Source of the DNA: Scatosoma sp045645245 | GTDB taxonomy: Bacteria > Bacillota > Clostridia > Christensenellales > Borkfalkiaceae | Direction of reading: 5' to 3' | Assembly: GCA_045645245.1 (NCBI GenBank) | Contig: JAZRIK010000020.1 | Coordinates: forward strand, 1-19,309 | DNA length: 19,309 nt | Shown: positions 6,799-15,111 of the stretch, in pieces | Numbering within the stretch: the stretch's first letter is position 1 | Layout: each line of letters opens with the position of its first letter | Notes under the pieces: model-generated | The model's database searches: none | The model's input: the letters and a program-made list of their open reading frames with translations, nothing else | What the model was told of the DNA's origin: nothing | Translations under genes and position numbers: made by a program

Positions 6799-8373
6799 TC
6801 AAAACGGCAGCTTGCCGCGTTTTTTCATTAACTCGATAAAAATTTTCGCCGTCACACACGCGTCGTCGAACGCGCGGTGATGATTGAATGCAAACCCATA
6901 ATAATCGGCGATTGAATTGAGCTTATAATTGGGCACTTCGCCGCGCAATAACTCTTGCGATAAATGCATCGTATCATATTGCTTTTTATCGAATTTATAC
7001 CCGTTTTGCTCACCGTAATAATGCACGAAACGATAATCGAACGCTACGTTATGCCCAACCAAAAGCGCGCCGTCGATGAACTTATAAAAATCGGCAATCG
7101 CCTGCTCGATGGTCGGCGCACCCACCAAATCGCTATCGGTAATCCCCGTCAGCGCAATAATTTCCTTGGATAACCGCTCTTCACACGCGACAAAGGTAGA
7201 AAATTTTTCCACCATCTCGCCGTTTAATAATTTTACCGCACCGATTTCGATGATTTTGTCCATTTTGCCCATCGCAGGGTTGTTATTCAAGCCCGTCGTT
7301 TCCAAATCGAACACGACGAACAAATTATCCTTCAAATCGGCGGGCTTATCCAAGCTATCAAACAATCCCGCTTGCGTATAATCCACGTACGGCTCGGGAA
7401 AGACCGAATGATATTGCTTGGGAACGGGCTTACCCTTTCTTTCCTTGGGAACAAAGTTTTCAGGCGGCGTACCGTAATTGAGTTTGACCACCTTAAACGA
7501 TTTATAGCCGTTATACACTTCGTTTTGTCCTGTAAGGACAACCGTATCGCCCGCTTTTAAGGCGCGCACCTTTTCTAGCGTGGCTTTTTTCGGGAAATAC
7601 GTCGTCCGTACCACACCCGTACCGTCGGACACGGACAAAATAAACCGCGTTTTTTGCACGTCTTCGCCCGTTTTCTCGTTGCGGCGCACGTACTCTTTTT
7701 CTTCGATATAAGTAATAGCTCCGCAAACGGAAAATACGCCGTCTTCGCTCAAATAATCGGCTGCATACACCGCACTTTCCGGCATTTCGTCCACACCGTC
7801 GATTTTTTCAAAATTACAAATTTCAAAACGGCGAATTTCGTTGACAAGCTCGGTTTCTTCCGTTTCGGGAATTTCATCTAAAAGCGACGCGTCCGCTTCC
7901 TGCTTTTCCACCACGCGCACGTTGCCGTAGAACGTTCCGCAGTACCCGCTTTGCAAATACGCGCTCACTTCGTCTAAAATATGCGCCGATTGAAAGAGCG
8001 ATTGCTCGCCCGACGCAATATCAAAGCAAAAATTCGCCCCGCTTTTGAGTATATCCACGTGAATACACTCTTCCTGCAAAAACGCAGCCGCCGCAGGGAA
8101 TTTATTTTGCACGAACTCGAAAATTTTCCGTTTAATAATCTCTTTATCGGGTACGCGCTTAACGATTTTCACCTTCGCCGTGATGTTTTCGGGTAAAAAC
8201 GAACGGGAAATTTCTATCGCGCCTTGTACGTCGCTATCCGAGTATGCTTTATCGGTAATCAGCAAAAATTCCGCGCTCTTTTCCCGCCTGCTTACGGTTA
8301 TACCGCTCAATAGCGCGTTTTGTAAGCCGCTAAGCGTTCGTATTTGTTGTAAATATTCTTCCACTCTATTCAT
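6799..8373 (-). CDS. PolC-like protein with N-terminal, OB and DEDDh exonuclease domains, lacking PHP and polymerase
   Basis: A 524-residue protein resembling only the first part of Gram-positive DNA polymerase PolC. Residues 1 to about 160 look like the PolC N-terminal domain. About 205-300 is an OB fold (GVFSVCGAITYIEEKEY to GYKSFKVVKLNYG). About 350-515 is a DnaQ-type 3'-5' exonuclease with a complete set of catalytic residues: D356 and E358 (FDLETTGL), D446 (HNVAFD), H499 and D504 (HHRAFDD). In PolC the exonuclease is inserted into a PHP domain; here a linker of about 50 residues replaces the first PHP half, no HLHT motif is present, and the protein stops about 20 residues after the last exonuclease motif. 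The frame is intact with no sign of decay. ATG at 8373 overlaps the ispG stop by 8 nt. The position between ispG and rimP is where polC normally sits in Clostridia. A role in proofreading or nucleic-acid trimming is inferred. Confidence 0.85.
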   Translation of the reverse strand: MNRVEEYLQQIRTLSGLQNALLSGITVSRREKSAEFLLITDKAYSDSDVQGAIEISRSFLPENITAKVKIVKRVPDKEIIKRKIFEFVQNKFPAAAAFLQEECIHVDILKSGANFCFDIASGEQSLFQSAHILDEVSAYLQSGYCGTFYGNVRVVEKQEADASLLDEIPETEETELVNEIRRFEICNFEKIDGVDEMPESAVYAADYLSEDGVFSVCGAITYIEEKEYVRRNEKTGEDVQKTRFILSVSDGTGVVRTTYFPKKATLEKVRALKAGDTVVLTGQNEVYNGYKSFKVVKLNYGTPPENFVPKERKGKPVPKQYHSVFPEPYVDYTQAGLFDSLDKPADLKDNLFVVFDLETTGLNNNPAMGKMDKIIEIGAVKLLNGEMVEKFSTFVACEERLSKEIIALTGITDSDLVGAPTIEQAIADFYKFIDGALLVGHNVAFDYRFVHYYGEQNGYKFDKKQYDTMHLSQELLRGEVPNYKLNSIADYYGFAFNHHRAFDDACVTAKIFIELMKKRGKLPF

Positions 8374-9415
8374 CGATAAGCTCTCTTATTTCCTTAAAAA
8401 ATTCTTCTTCCGCGTCGCAAAGCGCTACTTTTTTGAAGGGCTCGCCCTTTTTGAAAATGATACAGCTATCCTTTCCGCCGGCAATTCCCAAATCGGCGTC
8501 CTTCGCTTCTCCGGGCCCGTTCACTACGCAGCCCATCACCGCAATTTTTAACCGCTTTTTGCACTTTGCTACCGCCTTTTGCACCTTTTCCGCGAGTGCC
8601 ATACTCTGCCAGCTACATCTCCCGCAAGTGGGACAAGACACCACTTCCGCGTAGTTTTTATCCAGCTCGCAGGCGCGGAGTATATTTTGCGCGGCATACA
8701 CTTCTTCTACGGGGTCGCCCGTAAGCGATACTCTTATCGTATCCCCGATTCCGCTCAAAAGCAGCGAACCGATACCCACCGCGCTTTTGATAACGCCCGT
8801 TTGTAAGGTTCCCGCTTCCGTCACCCCCAAATGCAAAGGGTATTGCGTTTTTTGCGCGAGCAAGGTATATGCCTGCACCGTCAAGGGTACGCTGGACGCC
8901 TTTACCGATACCACAATATCGTTTACGCCGTATTCTTCCAGCGTTTGCACGCTTGCAAGCGCGCTTTCCACAAGCGCATTCGCGCTCCTGCCGTATTTTT
9001 GTAAAAATTCCTTTTCGATACTACCGCTGTTCGAGCCAACCCGCACGGGAATTTTATGCGCCTTTACGCAATCGGCAACCAGCTTAATTTCCTTTTCGCC
9101 GCCGATATTACCGGGGTTGATACGAATTTTATGCGCGCCGTTTTCCATCGCGAGTACGGCAAGCTTTGCCGAAAAATGAATATCCGCAACCAACGGCAAG
9201 CGCGTTTGCGCAACCACTTCGCGCAACGCAAGTGCGTCCTGCTCGTCCGCAACCGCCACTCTCACAATTTCGCACCCTGCGTCTTGCAGCGCGGAAATTT
9301 GCGCCACGGTCGAAACAATATCCGCCGTTTTCGTCGTGGTCATCGATTGAATTTTTACTTTCGTCCCGCCGCCGATTTCTACGCCGCCGACAAGCACTTT
9401 TTTCGTTTGCAGCAT
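8366..9415 (-). CDS. ispG: 4-hydroxy-3-methylbut-2-en-1-yl diphosphate synthase IspG
   Basis: The penultimate enzyme of the MEP isoprenoid pathway, reducing MEcPP to HMBPP with a [4Fe-4S] cluster. With ATG at 9415 the protein has 349 residues, the normal length for the short bacterial form. The TIM-barrel part runs from VKIQSMTTTKT to about 250. The C-terminal iron-sulfur domain has ligands C261 and C264 (CPTCGR), C296 (GCVVNGPGE) and E303. An upstream in-frame ATG at 9469 would add an 18-residue repetitive Arg/Ala extension from a GC-alternating hairpin and lacks a binding site. By contrast AAGGAAAAGGA lies just upstream of 9415, so the shorter start is chosen. The stop codon TAG overlaps the start of the PolC-like gene. 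Confidence 0.96.
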   Translation of the reverse strand: MLQTKKVLVGGVEIGGGTKVKIQSMTTTKTADIVSTVAQISALQDAGCEIVRVAVADEQDALALREVVAQTRLPLVADIHFSAKLAVLAMENGAHKIRINPGNIGGEKEIKLVADCVKAHKIPVRVGSNSGSIEKEFLQKYGRSANALVESALASVQTLEEYGVNDIVVSVKASSVPLTVQAYTLLAQKTQYPLHLGVTEAGTLQTGVIKSAVGIGSLLLSGIGDTIRVSLTGDPVEEVYAAQNILRACELDKNYAEVVSCPTCGRCSWQSMALAEKVQKAVAKCKKRLKIAVMGCVVNGPGEAKDADLGIAGGKDSCIIFKKGEPFKKVALCDAEEEFFKEIRELIDE

Positions 9416-9436
9416 ATTCCTTTTCCTTAAAATAAT

Positions 9437-9469
9437 TATCCGCGCGTTTGCACGCGCATTCGCGCGCAC
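9437..9469. other. Alternating CG-rich hairpin-forming spacer between nrdR and ispG
   Basis: The spacer is dominated by CGCGCG, GCACGCGC and CGCGCGCAC blocks, almost entirely alternating purine and pyrimidine. It can form a short G/C-only hairpin (about 5-7 bp with a GAAT loop on the minus strand). No U-tract follows on the minus strand, so it is not a standard terminator. It could stall polymerase, process the nrdR-ispG transcript or adopt left-handed DNA; none of this can be confirmed here. Confidence 0.4.
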
Positions 9470-9470
9470 G

Positions 9471-9950
9471 TTATTTTTGCTCTTTATGCTCGCGTTTTTC
9501 CGCTTTCATCATTTGTTTGAGCTCGCTCATAAACGACGATAAATCCTTAAACGAGCGATACACCGACGCATAGCGAACGTACGCCACTTCATCTACCTTT
9601 TTCAAGCGTTCCATCACCATTTCGCCGATGGCTTTGGTGCTGATTTCGCTTTCCATACTGTTATATACCTGTTTGGAAATATCCGCCACCATATCGTCGA
9701 TAACGGTAATCGAAACAGGGCGTTTTTCACACGATTTTATAATACCGTTGCGCACCTTTTCCGCATTGTACGATTGCCGCGTTCCGTTGTTTTTCACCAC
9801 CAAAATCGGCGTCACTTCTATCGTTTCGTACGTAGTAAATCTACGCCCGCAAGCGGTGCATTCTCTACGGCGGCGTATCGTTCTGTCATCGTCCGCCGAG
9901 CGCGAGTCGATTACCTTGCTTTCCGTGCATTCGCAATACAAACATTTCAT
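9471..9950 (-). CDS. nrdR: Transcriptional repressor NrdR
   Basis: A 159-residue nucleotide-sensing repressor of ribonucleotide reductase genes. The N-terminal zinc ribbon has C3 and C6 (CLYC) with C31 and C34 (CTAC), and the basic stretch RTIRRRREC between them. The ATP-cone domain follows from about 46 to 140 (VVKNNGTRQSYNAEKVRNGI; VAYVRYASVYRSF). The length is slightly above the usual 150 because of a charged tail (KAEKREHKEQK). ATG at 9950 follows AAGGAG at a spacing of 8 nt. No NrdR-box pair (ACAnnATaT-like) was noticed in the window, so its targets are elsewhere. It sits 50 nt after rarA. Confidence 0.97.
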   Translation of the reverse strand: MKCLYCECTESKVIDSRSADDDRTIRRRRECTACGRRFTTYETIEVTPILVVKNNGTRQSYNAEKVRNGIIKSCEKRPVSITVIDDMVADISKQVYNSMESEISTKAIGEMVMERLKKVDEVAYVRYASVYRSFKDLSSFMSELKQMMKAEKREHKEQK

Positions 9951-10000
9951 AGCATTTTCTCCTTTTGTATGCGTTTCAACGCGTACCTGGGTGGGTTATT

Positions 10001-11305
10001 TTACTTTTGTCCCTTTCTTTTCCGCGTTGCCAAAACTTCCTTTTCGTACCCGTTTTGCGTGGGCTCGTAATACACCTTGTCTTTCAGCGAATCGGGCAAA
10101 TATTGCTGCTCGACGTACCCGCCGTAATCGTGCGGATACTTGTACGCCGTCGAACTTTTTTTATCGTCCTTGCTTCCAAACGAGTTATCTTTCAAATATG
10201 CGGGAATATTATCATCACGCACTTCTCTCGCGTCCGCTTTCGCCGCGTAGTAGGCATTGACCACAGCGTTGCTCTTTTCCGCTTCGCATACGTAAATAAT
10301 CGCTTCGGAAAGCGGAATCATCGCTTCGGGATAGCCGATTTTTTCCAAAGCGTACATCGCGGAAGTAGCCATTTGCAACGCCCTTGGATCCGCCATACCC
10401 ACGTCTTCTGCCGAATGCACGACCAAGCGCCTTGCCACAATCATCGGGTCGCAGCCCCCTTCGATTAAGCGCATCGCATAGTACAGCGCCGCATTCGCGT
10501 CGCTCCCGCGGAGCGATTTACAAAACGCGGACAAAAAGTCGTAAAAGGAATCCTGATTATACGAAAGCGCCTTTCTTTGAATGGATTGCTCGGCGTCGGC
10601 AAGGGTAATATGTACCTGCCCTTCGCCGTTTGGATCGCTCGTGAGCGCGGCAAGCTCCAAAGCGTTATACGCCGCGCGCAAATCTCCGCCTGCCACCGCC
10701 GCGATATGCGAAATCGCTTCGTCATCGACAAGCAAATTTTTCTTACCCAGCCCTTTATGACGATTTTTAACGGCGTTTTTCAGCGCGCCTTCGATATCTT
10801 CTTGTGTGAGCCGCTTAAACTCGAACACGCGGCAGCGCGATACGATTGCAGGTGTCATCGCCGCATACGGATTTTCCGTCGTTGAGCCGATGAAAATAAT
10901 CGTACCCTGTTCGATTGCAGGCAGCAGCGAATCGCTTTGCGTTTTGTTAAAGCGATGACACTCGTCCAGCATCAAGTAGGTGCGCTTGTTAAACATTTTC
11001 AAATTATCACGCGCCGTTTCCACCGCCTTTTTTACGTCGGCTACGCCCGCGTTTACCGCGTTGAGCTTTATAAACTCGCCGTTGGTGCGGAGTGCGATAA
11101 TATTTGCGAGCGTCGTTTTACCGCAGCCGGGCGGCCCCCAAAAAATACAGCTGCCCAACCGATCGGTTGCAATCGCGCGGCGAAGCAAGGAACCTTCCGC
11201 TACGATATGCTTTTGTCCGATAAACTCGTCAAGCGCGTTGGCGCGCATACGCTCCGCCAACGGTTTTGCGGTTTCTTCGTGGTTGTTAAAATCAAATAAA
11301 TCCAT
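10001..11305 (-). CDS. rarA: AAA+ replication-associated recombination protein RarA (MgsA)
   Basis: A 434-residue clamp-loader-like ATPase that acts at stalled replication forks. The Walker A motif GPPGCGKTT is at 57-65 and Walker B LMLDECHRF at 111-119. Sensor 1 (GSTTENP) and the arginine-finger region (SRCRVFEF) are visible. The C-terminal half carries the MgsA tetramerisation part, with SFYDFLSAFCKSLRGSD, VARRLVVHSAEDVG and the family ending NSFG to PHDYGGYVEQQYLP. The length is typical for the family (about 430-450). ATG at 11305 follows AGGGGCAGG closely. It lies 23 nt downstream of the patatin-like gene, so the two are probably co-transcribed with nrdR. Confidence 0.97.
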   Translation of the reverse strand: MDLFDFNNHEETAKPLAERMRANALDEFIGQKHIVAEGSLLRRAIATDRLGSCIFWGPPGCGKTTLANIIALRTNGEFIKLNAVNAGVADVKKAVETARDNLKMFNKRTYLMLDECHRFNKTQSDSLLPAIEQGTIIFIGSTTENPYAAMTPAIVSRCRVFEFKRLTQEDIEGALKNAVKNRHKGLGKKNLLVDDEAISHIAAVAGGDLRAAYNALELAALTSDPNGEGQVHITLADAEQSIQRKALSYNQDSFYDFLSAFCKSLRGSDANAALYYAMRLIEGGCDPMIVARRLVVHSAEDVGMADPRALQMATSAMYALEKIGYPEAMIPLSEAIIYVCEAEKSNAVVNAYYAAKADAREVRDDNIPAYLKDNSFGSKDDKKSSTAYKYPHDYGGYVEQQYLPDSLKDKVYYEPTQNGYEKEVLATRKRKGQK

Positions 11306-11328
11306 ACCTGCCCCTATCGTTTTGCTTT

Positions 11329-12111
11329 TTAGCTTTCTAATTTTCTCTTAATCTTCGGTGCGTAAACCTTACCGATTTCGTACCCCTTTTCGTAAGCAAA
11401 GGACACTTGCTTTAACGAGTACTGGCTCATATTCCCCAACTTTGGCTCTAACCAAAAATCAATCATATTCTTGTTTTCCTTGCGCCGTCTTTCCGTGCGC
11501 GCGTTATCCATTAAATCGATGGTTTCCATCAAAATTTGAATGGTCGTCCCCACTTCTTCCGTCGTTTCGCGATGTCCCAAAACGTCCACGCAAACCACAA
11601 TTTCCGCGCCCATATTTTTGAGCTGCACGTACGGCACGCGCTCCAAAACCCCGCCGTCGATTAAGCGCATTCCGTTTAATTGAATGGGCTTAAAAATCCC
11701 CGGAATGCACGACGACGAAACTACGCCGTCTATCACCTTGCCTTGGTTAAATTCGATAACGTCTTGCGTATTCAAATCCACCGCCACGCAGGAAAATTTC
11801 GTTTGCAAATCGGCAAAATCGGGATTACCTAAATGCTTTTCCAAAAGTTTTCTTATTTTTCGCGTGTCGAATAACCCGCCCGGATTTTTCGACGTAGCCA
11901 ACAAATCGAGCATACGCAGCTTTTTCACGGCGGCATACATTGCGTTCGGCGACATTCCGCTGGCATACGCCGCGCCGATCACCGAACCCATCGAGCAGCC
12001 CGTGATATAATCGGGCTTAATCCCTTCTTCTTCCATCGCTTGTAAAAATCCAACGTGCGCCACGCCGCGGCTTCCGCCCGAGCCCAACGCAAAACCAAGC
12101 TTCTTACCCAT
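11329..12111 (-). CDS. Patatin-like phospholipase/esterase (RssA/YlbK type)
   Basis: A 260-residue serine hydrolase of the bacterial patatin family. The oxyanion-hole glycine motif GSGGSRG occupies 10-16, the nucleophile S40 sits in GCSMGS, and the catalytic D152 in IDGG completes the Ser-Asp dyad. There is no signal peptide or membrane segment, so it is cytoplasmic and probably acts on membrane lipids or fatty-acyl esters; the natural substrate of this group is mostly undetermined. The ATG at 12111 is preceded by AAGGAG with 7-8 nt spacing. It lies between pheA and rarA with small gaps on both sides. Family is certain; physiological role is not. Confidence 0.92.
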   Translation of the reverse strand: MGKKLGFALGSGGSRGVAHVGFLQAMEEEGIKPDYITGCSMGSVIGAAYASGMSPNAMYAAVKKLRMLDLLATSKNPGGLFDTRKIRKLLEKHLGNPDFADLQTKFSCVAVDLNTQDVIEFNQGKVIDGVVSSSCIPGIFKPIQLNGMRLIDGGVLERVPYVQLKNMGAEIVVCVDVLGHRETTEEVGTTIQILMETIDLMDNARTERRRKENKNMIDFWLEPKLGNMSQYSLKQVSFAYEKGYEIGKVYAPKIKRKLES

Positions 12112-12147
12112 ACAAAACTCCTTACCTATGTACGAGTCTTAAAAAAC

Positions 12148-13002
12148 TCAACTTCTGCTATATGCGCCTAAAAGCTTGCATTCCAGCGTATTTTGTTTAA
12201 TTTCCGTAAGCATATCCTGCACTTTCTTTTCCCCGATATCGCAATCCGCTTCGATGAAAAAGCGATAATCGCCCGGTCTGTCTTTCACGGGACGGCTTTC
12301 GATTTTTGTCATATTGATACCGTACTTTGCAATTACGTGTAAAAGTTCGAGCAAGCTCCCCGGTCTATGCGGACAAACAGCGGCAAAAAATACCCGTTCG
12401 CTGTGCGCAGGAATATGTTTCTCGCCTTTCTTGATCAGTAAAAAGTGCGTAAAATTATTTTTTTCGTCCGCAATGCTTTCTTCGCTCATCACAAAGCCGC
12501 TACGCAAATTTTCCGTATGCGCGCCTGCAATCGCCGCGCTTTTACCCGATTCGTCTTCCATCGCTCTCGTCACGCCAAAGCCCGTCGATTCGGTATCGCG
12601 CAGCGCCGCGAACGGCATTTCTTTACGCAAAAACGCCGCGCATTGATCGAGCGCTTGTCGATGCGAATACACCCTGCCGATTTGCGATAATCTCGTACCT
12701 GCCTTATAGATAAGGCGATGATCCACCTGAATAATCGCTTCCTTAACGGCATATAAATCGCTGCAAGACTGCAACAAATCGAGTATTTGCAGCACGCCGC
12801 CCTGCAAGCTGTTTTCCACGGGCACAGCCGCCGCTTCCACTCGTCCGCAAGCCACCGCGTCCAGCACTTCTGCAAAATTTCTAAAAGGAATACATTCATC
12901 CCAGTTGTTTACTGTTTTTGCGCCCGTCGAGTCGGTTTTCAAAAACGAACGCGCCGCCAAATGCGAATAGCTGCCTTCAGGGCCTAAAAATGCAATTTTC
13001 AT
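12148..13002 (-). CDS. pheA: Prephenate dehydratase with ACT domain
   Basis: Converts prephenate to phenylpyruvate in phenylalanine synthesis. The catalytic domain (1 to about 190) has FLGPEGSYSH, PVENS at 61-65, the SHRQALDQC block at 113-121, and NNFTHFLL with the conserved Thr at 185 (His replaces the more common Arg after it). The ACT regulatory domain occupies about 203-282 with PGSL at 214-217 and ESRP at 235-238, the positions that bind phenylalanine in the family, so feedback inhibition is expected. The length of 284 matches monofunctional enzymes; there is no fused chorismate mutase. The start follows GAAGGA 15 nt after the DAHP synthase stop, and the two genes are certainly co-transcribed. 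Confidence 0.96.
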   Translation of the reverse strand: MKIAFLGPEGSYSHLAARSFLKTDSTGAKTVNNWDECIPFRNFAEVLDAVACGRVEAAAVPVENSLQGGVLQILDLLQSCSDLYAVKEAIIQVDHRLIYKAGTRLSQIGRVYSHRQALDQCAAFLRKEMPFAALRDTESTGFGVTRAMEDESGKSAAIAGAHTENLRSGFVMSEESIADEKNNFTHFLLIKKGEKHIPAHSERVFFAAVCPHRPGSLLELLHVIAKYGINMTKIESRPVKDRPGDYRFFIEADCDIGEKKVQDMLTEIKQNTLECKLLGAYSRS

Positions 13003-13017
13003 ATTTTTTATCCTTCG

Positions 13018-14040
13018 TTAAACCTGTTCCGCCAAATCGAGCAACAACCGCTCGGTATCTTCCCAGCCCAAGCAAGGGTCGGTGATGGATTTGCCAAACA
13101 CTTCGTCGTGTTTTTGGTTGCCTTCCACCAAAAAGCTCTCAATCATAAACCCTTTGACAAGTTTCTTAAAATCTTTGTCAAAACGACGGTTTTGCATTAC
13201 TTCTTCCGCTATACGAATTTGCTGACGGAATTGCTTTGCCGAATTAGAGTGGTTGCAATCGATCACAATGGCAGGGTTTTGCAAATTGCTGCCGTTATAC
13301 ATTTCCGCCACCTGCATTACCGTTTCATAATGGAAGTTGGGCACGTCGATACCCGACTCGTTCACGCCGCCGCGCAAAATCGCGTGGGCGTACGGGTTGC
13401 CGTCCGAGCTCACCTGATAGTTTCTGTATTTGAAAATTTGCGGACTTTGCGCTGCGTAAATGGAATTCATCAGCGCGGGAATATTACCGCTCATCGGGTT
13501 TTTCATACCCACGGGCGCGTCGATACCGCTCGCCACTTGACGGTGCAGCTGGTCTTCTACGCTGCGCGCGCCGACTGCGTGGTAAGAAAGCAAATCTTCT
13601 ACGTACGCCGTATTTTCAGGATACAGCATTTCGTCCGCGGAAGTTAAGCCCGATTCGTTCATCGCCGCCAAATGCAGCGAACGAATACTGCGGATACCGC
13701 GTACAATATCCGCCATTCCTTCGGGGTCGGGTTGTAAAAACATTCCTTTATAGCCCACCCCTTTGGTTCTGGGCTTGTTGGTATAAATTCTAGGTACAAT
13801 CACCAGCTTTTCTTTTACCTTTTCGTTGAGCTTGCCCAGGCGGGAAATATATTCGAGCGTAGGCGCCGGCTCGTGTGCGGAGCAAGGCCCGACCACAATC
13901 AGCATTTTCTCGCTTTTGCCCGCAATCACTGCGCGAATTTCTTCATCGCGTTTGGCTTTCATTTCTTTGAGCGCCGCCGTCATCGGCGTTTCCGCTATAA
14001 ATTCTTCCGGTTCAGGAATAAAATATTGTTTTTCTAACAT
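13018..14040 (-). CDS. aroF: 3-deoxy-7-phosphoheptulonate synthase, class I (AroG/AroF type)
   Basis: Condenses phosphoenolpyruvate and erythrose 4-phosphate in the first shikimate-pathway step. The 340-residue length and motifs are those of the class I-alpha enzymes: GPCSAH at 51-56 with metal ligand C53, PRIYTNKPRT (83-92), the GARSVEDQLHRQVASG block, APVGMKNPMSGN, and IDCNHSNS with a metal-binding His. The late TDPCLGWEDT supplies the last Asp ligand. This is the enterobacterial-style form rather than the AroA/KDO8P-like form common in Bacillus. ATG at 14040 follows AAAGGAG by 7 nt. The next gene is prephenate dehydratase, suggesting a phenylalanine-linked isozyme; which amino acid inhibits it cannot be deduced. 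Confidence 0.96.
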   Translation of the reverse strand: MLEKQYFIPEPEEFIAETPMTAALKEMKAKRDEEIRAVIAGKSEKMLIVVGPCSAHEPAPTLEYISRLGKLNEKVKEKLVIVPRIYTNKPRTKGVGYKGMFLQPDPEGMADIVRGIRSIRSLHLAAMNESGLTSADEMLYPENTAYVEDLLSYHAVGARSVEDQLHRQVASGIDAPVGMKNPMSGNIPALMNSIYAAQSPQIFKYRNYQVSSDGNPYAHAILRGGVNESGIDVPNFHYETVMQVAEMYNGSNLQNPAIVIDCNHSNSAKQFRQQIRIAEEVMQNRRFDKDFKKLVKGFMIESFLVEGNQKHDEVFGKSITDPCLGWEDTERLLLDLAEQV

Positions 14041-14065
14041 AACGAACTCTCCTTTCTCTTTCGTT

Positions 14066-14551
14066 TTAATGCTTGATTTTCTGGATATATGCTTGTACTT
14101 CTTTTGTCACGTACTCGTCAATCGGCGTGGAAAAATGCAAGCTCGAACGTACCATAGACGAGCTGACGTGCAATAAATTTTGCGGACAGGGCAAATAAAA
14201 CGCCGTCACTGTATCGTCTAATTTATGCGTTGCGTATAAAGAAGCGTTTTCATAATCGAAATCGCTTGCGTTTCGTACGCCGCGCACGTAAATTTTCGTA
14301 TTTTCCCTTTTCAAAAGCTCCGCCATCGTGCCTGTGAATTCTACAACACGCACTCTATCGCTTTTTACGGTCAAAGCGAGCATTTCTTTTCTTTGCTCCA
14401 CCGTAAAACACGGCGTTTTATGGGGATTGACTGCAATCGCCACCACCACTTCGTCGAAAACGTCTAAACAACTTTCTATCACGTGCTTATGACCCAAAGT
14501 AGGCGGGTCAAACGTGCCTGCGAACACGCATTTTCTCTTTTGTGCTTCCAT
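14066..14551 (-). CDS. coaD: Phosphopantetheine adenylyltransferase CoaD
   Basis: Transfers AMP from ATP to 4'-phosphopantetheine, the penultimate step of coenzyme A synthesis. The nucleotidyltransferase motif AGTFDPPTLGH (with the T-x-G-H signature) lies near residues 11-21, and SSSMVRS (the usual ISSTxVR motif) near 130-136. RGVRNASDFDYE is the family's conserved middle block. Two adjacent ATG codons exist at 14554 and 14551. AAGGAG is only 3-4 nt from the first but 6 nt from the second, so the second is chosen; either overlaps the rsmD stop. The rsmD-coaD pairing is a common bacterial arrangement. Length (161) is normal. Confidence 0.96.
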   Translation of the reverse strand: MEAQKRKCVFAGTFDPPTLGHKHVIESCLDVFDEVVVAIAVNPHKTPCFTVEQRKEMLALTVKSDRVRVVEFTGTMAELLKRENTKIYVRGVRNASDFDYENASLYATHKLDDTVTAFYLPCPQNLLHVSSSMVRSSLHFSTPIDEYVTKEVQAYIQKIKH

Positions 14552-15099
14552 CATTCGCTCCTTTTGAAAAAGGTTAAATACGCCTTTCCGTACTTTCTTT
14601 CATCTACCTTTGTCAATCCTAAAATTTCTTCGTTAAACGGCAAATCCCGCTCGAATACCGCCACGCCGTTCTCCGTCAATAAATTACGTTTGGCTATGAG
14701 TTCCAACGCGGTTTTTCCGCATTCTAAACGATAGGGCGGGTCGAGAAAAATACAATCGAATTGCCCTTCTATCGTTTGCAAAAGCAGTGCAAAGTCGCCT
14801 TGGCGCACCTTGGCATTTTCGCCGTTCACAGGAATTTTTAGCGTAGCTAAATTTTTCTTAATAATGGCAACGCTGTCTTTGGAAATATCGTTAAACACCG
14901 CTTCTTTTGCACCGCGCGACAAGCTTTCCAAGCCCAGCGCGCCGCTGCCTGCAAACACGTCTAAAACTCTCGCGCCGCGCACCTGCATCGCCAAAATATT
15001 AAACAGCGCTTCTCTTGCGCGATCGGAAGTTGGCCGCACGTTTTCGCCTGCAAACTCGGATAAAATTCTGCTTCTAAACTCTCCGCCGATAATCCGCAT
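14551..15099 (-). CDS. rsmD: 16S rRNA (guanine(966)-N(2))-methyltransferase RsmD
   Basis: An SAM-dependent methyltransferase modifying G966 (E. coli numbering) of 16S rRNA. It opens with MRIIGGEFRSR and RPTSDRAREALFNIL. The SAM-binding loop DVFAGSGALGLE is at 47-58, and the catalytic DPPY motif at 120-123. Length (182) is typical. The ATG at 15099 follows AAGGAG by about 9 nt; the gene begins 12 nt after the stop of the membrane-protein gene, whose stop TAA directly abuts the Shine-Dalgarno. Its stop TGA overlaps the coaD start, so the two are translationally coupled. Confidence 0.97.
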   Translation of the reverse strand: MRIIGGEFRSRILSEFAGENVRPTSDRAREALFNILAMQVRGARVLDVFAGSGALGLESLSRGAKEAVFNDISKDSVAIIKKNLATLKIPVNGENAKVRQGDFALLLQTIEGQFDCIFLDPPYRLECGKTALELIAKRNLLTENGVAVFERDLPFNEEILGLTKVDERKYGKAYLTFFKRSE

Positions 15100-15111
15100 A
15101 CGCGTTGCTCC

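Noticed and set aside
9416..9469. 18-residue N-terminal extension of IspG (Arg/Ala repeats)
   Set aside because: It comes from the GC-alternating spacer, lacks a ribosome binding site and exceeds the family start; the ATG at 9415 has a good site.
12148..13002. Loss of function in prephenate dehydratase because the TRF motif reads THF
   Set aside because: The catalytic threonine is retained and the flanking blocks are intact; the neighbouring Arg-to-His change alone does not imply inactivity.
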